Part shown: positions 5,201 through 9,333 of the stretch, piece after piece
Position numbering within the stretch: the stretch's first letter is position 1
Layout: every line of letters starts with the position of its first letter
From: Paracoccaceae bacterium
GTDB taxonomy: Bacteria; Pseudomonadota; Alphaproteobacteria; Rhodobacterales; Rhodobacteraceae
NCBI GenBank assembly: GCA_024644285.1
Contig: JAHELH010000075.1
Location: 1-9,333 of the forward strand
DNA: 9,333 bases
Direction: 5' to 3'
The notes under the pieces: model-generated
What the model was told of the DNA's origin: nothing
What the model saw: the letters and a program-made list of their open reading frames with translations, nothing else
Database searches by the model: none
Translations under genes and position numbers: made by a program

Positions 5201-5399
5201 CGGGAGAGCCGGCAGGGGAGCAAGCACCAGCACACGCTTTTGACCCACGGTCAAAAGGATCGGCTGCGCATAGGGCGCAGCCTGATGGGACCTGCGCGCC
5301 TCTGTCTGTCCCATGCACCGGCAAGGGAAGTGGCCGACGACCCGCTGCAAGACGGGGGCCGGTGCAAGGTGAAACAGAGACGATGGGGCAATAATTCCA
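5201..5399 (+). promoter_or_regulatory. Structured 5' leader of nrdJ, candidate cis-regulatory RNA
   Basis: Four hairpins lie almost end to end. H1: CTTTTGACC 5237-5245 with GGTCAAAAG 5249-5257 (9 pairs, 3-base loop). H2: GGCTGCGC 5262-5269 with GCGCAGCC 5275-5282 (8 pairs, 5-base loop). H3: ATGGGAC 5285-5291 with GTCCCAT 5308-5314 (7 pairs, although G5308 and T5314 may serve elsewhere). H4: TGCACCGGC 5314-5322 with GCCGGTGCA 5358-5366 (9 pairs), containing an inner CCCG/CGGG stem. The H3 loop CTCTGT 5300-5305 is complementary to ACAGAG 5374-5379, 20 bases before the start codon, which would form a pseudoknot able to affect translation. Inside H4, GGGAAGTGG and GACCCGC recall the cobalamin riboswitch core, but the usual B12 box and arrangement are not found. 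A conserved RNA named the nrdJ motif has been reported upstream of such genes; I cannot confirm identity. Confidence 0.6.
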
Positions 5400-8300
5400 A
5401 TGAAGATCGACCGCAAATTCACGCAGGCCGGCAGTGATGCCTATGCCGAGCTGACGTTCACCACGACCAGTTCGGAAATCCGCAATCCCAACGGCTCCGT
5501 GGTCTTCAAGAACGACGCGGTCGAAGTGCCCGCCAGCTGGAGCCAGGTCGCCAGCGACGTCATTGCCCAGAAATACTTCCGCAAGGCCGGCGTGCCGGCG
5601 CGACTGAAGAAAGTGCGCGAAAAGGGCGTGCCGGAATTCCTGTGGCGCTCGGTCGCGGACGAGGCCGCGCTGGCCGACCTGCCCGAAGACAAGCGCTACG
5701 GCGGCGAGAGCAGCGCCAAGCAGGTCTTCGACCGGCTTGCCGGCGCCTGGGCCTATTGGGGCTGGAAGGGCGGCTACTTCACCACCGAAGAGGACGCGCG
5801 CGCCTATTACGACGAAATGCGCCACATGCTGGCCACCCAGCGCGCCGCGCCGAACAGCCCGCAATGGTTCAACACCGGCCTGCACTGGGCCTACGGGATC
5901 GACGGCCCGGCGCAGGGGCATTTCTACGTCGACTACAAGTCCGGCAAGCTGACGAAATCGAAAAGCTCCTACGAGCATCCGCAGCCGCATGCCTGCTTCA
6001 TCCAGTCCGTCTCCGACGACCTGGTTAACGAGGGCGGCATCATGGACCTTTGGGTGCGCGAGGCGCGGCTTTTCAAGTACGGCTCGGGCACCGGCACCAA
6101 TTTCAGTTCACTCCGCGCCGAAGGCGAGTCCCTGTCAGGCGGAGGCCGGTCCTCCGGCCTGATGGGCTTCCTTCGGATCGGCGACCGCGCGGCGGGGGCC
6201 ATCAAGTCCGGTGGCACGACCCGTCGCGCGGCCAAGATGGTGATCTGCGACGCCGACCACCCGGACATCGAGGAGTTCATCAACTGGAAGGTCAAGGAAG
6301 AGCAGAAGGTCGCCAGCCTCGTCGCCGGATCCAAGGCGCATGAAGACCGGCTGAACGACATCTTCGCGGCCATCGGCGTGTGGGACGGCGATCTGGCCGA
6401 CGCCGTCGATCCTGCCAAGAACGAAACCCTCAAGGCCGCCGTGAAGGCCGCCAAAAAGGCCGCGATCCCCGAGCCTTACGTCAAGCGCGTGCTGGACTAC
6501 GCCAAGCAGGGCTATACCAGCATCGAATTCCCGACCTACGACACCGACTGGGACAGCGAGGCCTACAACTCGGTCTCCGGCCAGAACTCGAACAACTCGG
6601 TCCGCGTCACCGACGCCTTCCTCAAGGCGGTCGAGGAGGACGGCAACTGGGAGCTGATCCGCCGCACCGACGGCAAGGTCGCCAAGACGGTCAAGGCGCG
6701 CGAGTTGTGGGAACAGATCGGCCACGCCGCCTGGTCCTGCGCCGATCCGGGCATCCAGTACCACGACACCGTCAACGCCTGGCACACCTGCCCCGAGGAT
6801 GGCGAGATCCGCGGCTCGAACCCGTGCTCGGAATACATGTTCCTCGACGACACGGCCTGCAACCTGGCCTCGATGAACCTGCTGACCTTCTACGAGGGCG
6901 GCGCATTCCAGGCCTCGGAGTACATGCACGCCACGCGGCTCTGGACGCTGACGCTGGAAATCTCCGTGATGATGGCGCAGTTCCCCTCGAAAGAGATCGC
7001 ACAGCGCAGCTACGATTACCGCACGCTCGGGCTCGGCTATGCCAATATCGGCGGGCTCTTGATGAATATGGGTCTGGGTTATGACAGCGCCGAGGGCCGG
7101 GCGATGTGCGGCGCGCTGACCGCGCTGATGACCGGCGTCGCCTATGCAACCAGCGCCGAGATCGCCGGAGAGCTGGGGCCGTTCCCGGGCTACAAGCGCA
7201 ACGCCAAGCACATGCTGCGGGTGATCCGCAACCACCGCAACGCCGCCTACGGCAAGACCGGCGGTTACGAACAATTGGCCACCAAGCCGGTGCCGCTGGA
7301 CCACGCCCATTGCCCCGATGCGGGCCTGGTCGATCTGGCCACCGCCGCCTGGGACGAGGCGCTGCGGCTGGGCCAGGAGCACGGCTTCAGAAACGCGCAG
7401 GCCACGGTGATCGCGCCGACCGGCACCATCGGGCTGGTGATGGACTGCGACACCACGGGAATCGAACCGGACTTCGCCTTGGTGAAGTTCAAGAAACTAG
7501 CGGGCGGCGGGTACTTTAAGATCATCAACCGCTCGGTGCCGGCGGCGTTGGAGATGCTCGGATATTCCTCCTCCCAAGTTGAAGAGATCATCTCTTACGC
7601 CGTCGGCCATGGAACGCTGGGCAACGCGCCGGTGATCAACCACACCTCGCTGATCGGCCACGGCTTCGGTCCGGAGGAGCTGGAAAAGGTCGAGGCGGCG
7701 TTGCCATCGGCCTTCGACATCCGCTTCGTGATGAACCAATGGACGCTGGGCGAGGAGTTCTGCCGCGAAACCCTGGGAATCCCCTCCGAGAAGCTGGCCG
7801 ATCCAACCTTCGACCTGCTGCGGCACCTGGGCTTCTCCAAGGCGGATATCGAAGCGGTCAACGATCATGTCTGCGGGACGATGACGCTGGAAGGCGCGCC
7901 GCACCTGAAACAGCGGCACTACCCGATCTTCGACTGCGCCAATGTCTGCGGCAAGAAGGGCAAGCGCTTCCTGTCGGTCAACAGCCACATCCACATGATG
8001 GCCGCGGCGCAATCGTTCATCTCGGGCGCGATCTCCAAGACCATCAACATGCCCAACGACGCGACGATCCAGGCCTGCCAGGACGCCTATGAACTCAGCT
8101 GGTCGCTCGGCGTGAAAGCCAATGCGCTCTACCGCGACGGCTCCAAACTCAGCCAGCCGCTGGCCTCCAGCCTGATCGATGACGACGAAGAGGCCGAAGA
8201 GGTGCTGGAAAGCGGCTCGGCGCAGGAAAAGGCCGTCGTGCTGGCCGAGAAGATCGTCGAAAAGATCGTGGTCAAGGAGATCGCCAAGGGCCGCGAGCGG

Positions 8301-9065
8301 ATGCCGGAACGGCGCCGCGGCTACACCCAGAAGGCCATCGTCGGCGGCCACAAGGTCTACCTGCGCACCGGCGAATACACGGACGGCACGCTGGGCGAGA
8401 TCTTCATCGACATGCACAAGGAAGGCGCGGGCTTCCGCGCGATGATGAACAACTTCGCCATCGCCATCTCGGTCGGCCTGCAATACGGCGTGCCGCTCGA
8501 GGAATTCGTCGAGGCCTTCACCTTCACCCGGTTCGAGCCCGCGGGCTCGGTCCAGGGCAACGAGACGATCAAGAATGCCACCTCGATCCTCGACTACATC
8601 TTCCGCGAACTCGCCGTCAGCTATCTCGACCGCACCGACCTGGCGCATGTGAAGCCCGAGGGCGTCACCTTCGACGAGCTCGGCCGCGGTGACGAGGAGG
8701 GCAAGCGCAACTTCGAAGAGGTGCCGAATTCTGGCGGCAACAGCCCGATCGACGTGCTGCGCCAGGTCGCCAGCGCCGGCTTTACCCGCCAGCGGATGCC
8801 GCAGGGCTTCACCGTGCTGAACGGCGGCATGGGCGGCGCCACGGGGCTCAACGGCGCCGGCGAGACGGTGGCGGTGCTGTCGACGCTCGAGGTCGGCACG
8901 ACCACGGCGCTGGCCAGCGGCACGGTGCAGGTCGATGCCCGCGCCAAGGCCAAGATGCAGGGCTACGAGGGCGATCCCTGCGGCGATTGCGGCAACTACA
9001 CGCTGGTGCGCAACGGCACCTGCATGAAGTGCAACACCTGCGGCGGAACCTCCGGCTGCAGTTGA
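5400..9065 (+). CDS. nrdJ: Adenosylcobalamin-dependent (class II) ribonucleotide reductase NrdJ
   Basis: NrdJ reduces ribonucleotides to deoxyribonucleotides, using adenosylcobalamin to create a thiyl radical; it needs no oxygen and no small subunit. The 1221-residue product has the long alphaproteobacterial form. Cys476 in NPCSE (474-478) is the predicted thiyl cysteine, with Asn474 and Glu478 completing the site. Cys199 (PHACFIQS) and Cys487 (DTACNL) are the predicted redox pair; the 11-residue gap between Cys476 and Cys487 equals that in the Lactobacillus enzyme. SGTGTNFSSLRAEGE and APTGTIGL (672-679) are substrate and phosphate loops. The C-terminus is zinc-ribbon-like, with cysteines at 1194, 1197, 1208, 1211, 1214 and 1220, probably passing electrons to the active site. 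No N-terminal ATP-cone is evident. ATG 5400 matches the family start (MKIDRKFTQAG) but has only a weak GGGG ribosome-binding site 11 bases upstream. Codons near residues 699-740 are less GC-biased than the rest. Paired NrdR boxes and a structured leader precede it. Confidence 0.97.
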   Translation: MKIDRKFTQAGSDAYAELTFTTTSSEIRNPNGSVVFKNDAVEVPASWSQVASDVIAQKYFRKAGVPARLKKVREKGVPEFLWRSVADEAALADLPEDKRYGGESSAKQVFDRLAGAWAYWGWKGGYFTTEEDARAYYDEMRHMLATQRAAPNSPQWFNTGLHWAYGIDGPAQGHFYVDYKSGKLTKSKSSYEHPQPHACFIQSVSDDLVNEGGIMDLWVREARLFKYGSGTGTNFSSLRAEGESLSGGGRSSGLMGFLRIGDRAAGAIKSGGTTRRAAKMVICDADHPDIEEFINWKVKEEQKVASLVAGSKAHEDRLNDIFAAIGVWDGDLADAVDPAKNETLKAAVKAAKKAAIPEPYVKRVLDYAKQGYTSIEFPTYDTDWDSEAYNSVSGQNSNNSVRVTDAFLKAVEEDGNWELIRRTDGKVAKTVKARELWEQIGHAAWSCADPGIQYHDTVNAWHTCPEDGEIRGSNPCSEYMFLDDTACNLASMNLLTFYEGGAFQASEYMHATRLWTLTLEISVMMAQFPSKEIAQRSYDYRTLGLGYANIGGLLMNMGLGYDSAEGRAMCGALTALMTGVAYATSAEIAGELGPFPGYKRNAKHMLRVIRNHRNAAYGKTGGYEQLATKPVPLDHAHCPDAGLVDLATAAWDEALRLGQEHGFRNAQATVIAPTGTIGLVMDCDTTGIEPDFALVKFKKLAGGGYFKIINRSVPAALEMLGYSSSQVEEIISYAVGHGTLGNAPVINHTSLIGHGFGPEELEKVEAALPSAFDIRFVMNQWTLGEEFCRETLGIPSEKLADPTFDLLRHLGFSKADIEAVNDHVCGTMTLEGAPHLKQRHYPIFDCANVCGKKGKRFLSVNSHIHMMAAAQSFISGAISKTINMPNDATIQACQDAYELSWSLGVKANALYRDGSKLSQPLASSLIDDDEEAEEVLESGSAQEKAVVLAEKIVEKIVVKEIAKGRERMPERRRGYTQKAIVGGHKVYLRTGEYTDGTLGEIFIDMHKEGAGFRAMMNNFAIAISVGLQYGVPLEEFVEAFTFTRFEPAGSVQGNETIKNATSILDYIFRELAVSYLDRTDLAHVKPEGVTFDELGRGDEEGKRNFEEVPNSGGNSPIDVLRQVASAGFTRQRMPQGFTVLNGGMGGATGLNGAGETVAVLSTLEVGTTTALASGTVQVDARAKAKMQGYEGDPCGDCGNYTLVRNGTCMKCNTCGGTSGCS

Positions 9066-9075
9066 GTTTCCCAGT

Positions 9076-9100
9076 GGCGGGCCACATCCCCCGGCCCGCC
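9076..9100 (+). terminator. GC-rich hairpin after nrdJ, possible attenuator/terminator
   Basis: GGCGGGCC at 9076-9083 pairs perfectly with GGCCCGCC at 9093-9100 around a nine-base loop, starting 11 bases after the nrdJ stop. No T-run follows, so it may only protect the 3' end of the message. Confidence 0.35.
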
Positions 9101-9200
9101 GCGCCACCGCTGGCACCGGCGGTCAAGAAAACGGGCACGAACCAAGGGGAACGCGGCCCCAAGATCATCCGGGCGGGACACCGCAAGTGACCCGCCCGGC

Positions 9201-9219
9201 GAAGCGCCCAAAGCGCTTC
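9201..9219. repeat. Perfect 7-bp inverted repeat
   Basis: GAAGCGC at 9201-9207 pairs with GCGCTTC at 9213-9219 around the loop CCAAA. No T-run follows. Together with neighbouring inverted repeats (CTGCCT 9241-9246 with AGGCAG 9267-9272; GATCGGGC 9256-9263 with GCCCGATC 9296-9303) it makes the 3' flank of nrdJ highly foldable. Confidence 0.4.
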
Positions 9220-9312
9220 ACCGTACACGGAGGCGGTGCGCTGCCTCTTAACGCGGATCGGGCCGCAGGCAGAAACCGGGCGGTCGACAGAAAGAGCCCG
9301 ATCAGCGAAACT

Positions 9313-9332
9313 GGGGCCCCCTCGGGGGCCCC
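9313..9332. terminator. Probable GC palindrome terminator at window edge
   Basis: GGGGCCCCC at 9313-9321 pairs with GGGGGCCCC at 9324-9332 with only TC between, so the real fold would open a few central pairs to make a loop. The window ends one base later in T, so a T-run cannot be checked. It could end the nrdJ transcript or a transcript entering from the right. Confidence 0.45.
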
Positions 9333-9333
9333 T

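Noticed and set aside
5201..5399. Calling a standard cobalamin riboswitch upstream of nrdJ
   Set aside because: Only fragments of the conserved core are visible. The downstream B12 box and the normal order of helices are missing, so I report a structured leader with cobalamin-like fragments rather than a named riboswitch.
7497..9116. 539-residue minus-strand open frame antisense to nrdJ
   Set aside because: It mirrors the GC-biased codons of nrdJ, has no recognisable domain and lacks a credible start. A shadow frame.
9074..9190. 38-residue basic open frame (GTG start) after nrdJ
   Set aside because: No ribosome-binding site, the start lies next to the arm of a hairpin, and I recognise no homology. 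A real small protein is not excluded, but nothing supports it.

Overview
The window looks like core chromosome of an alphaproteobacterium of the order Rhodobacterales (Roseobacter/Rhodobacter group). The evidence is high GC with strongly GC-ending codons, protein sequences of FabI, PdxH, the double-domain cold shock protein and NrdJ that read like that group, and reliance on a large B12-dependent class II ribonucleotide reductase. The genus cannot be fixed by eye. I see no mobile element, CRISPR array, toxin-antitoxin pair or defence island. No convincing new multi-gene system is present; the most interesting material is regulatory DNA and RNA around nrdJ and upstream of the cold shock gene.

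Layout, left to right. Positions 1-1311 (minus strand) hold a probable two-gene operon: gpt (xanthine/guanine phosphoribosyltransferase) followed 12 bases later by a class I/II PLP aminotransferase that runs off the window. Divergent from gpt is a 156-residue SRPBCC (START/Bet v1-like) protein at 1378-1848. It converges on fabI (enoyl-ACP reductase, minus, 1885-2691), which is divergent from pdxH (pyridoxamine/pyridoxine 5'-phosphate oxidase, plus, 2837-3442, TTG start). Next come a tandem cold-shock-domain protein (3565-4101) and, 24 bases on, a secreted DUF192 protein (4126-4614, GTG start), then tRNA-Pro(UGG) at 4670-4746 with encoded CCA.

Positions 4747-5134 contain no gene I can support, but do contain one long imperfect hairpin. 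From 5135 the nrdJ control region begins: a TTGACC -35 element, two candidate NrdR boxes whose starts are 31 bp apart, and about 200 bases of leader able to form four stacked hairpins and a loop-to-leader pseudoknot just before the start codon. nrdJ (5400-9065, 1221 aa) fills the rest. The last 268 bases hold GC-rich inverted repeats, ending in a perfect GC palindrome at the window edge that is probably a terminator.

The genes are mainly housekeeping: purine salvage (gpt), fatty acid elongation (fabI), PLP synthesis (pdxH, which supplies the cofactor used by the aminotransferase), RNA chaperoning (csp) and dNTP synthesis (nrdJ). Apart from gpt-aminotransferase and csp-DUF192, each appears to be its own transcription unit.
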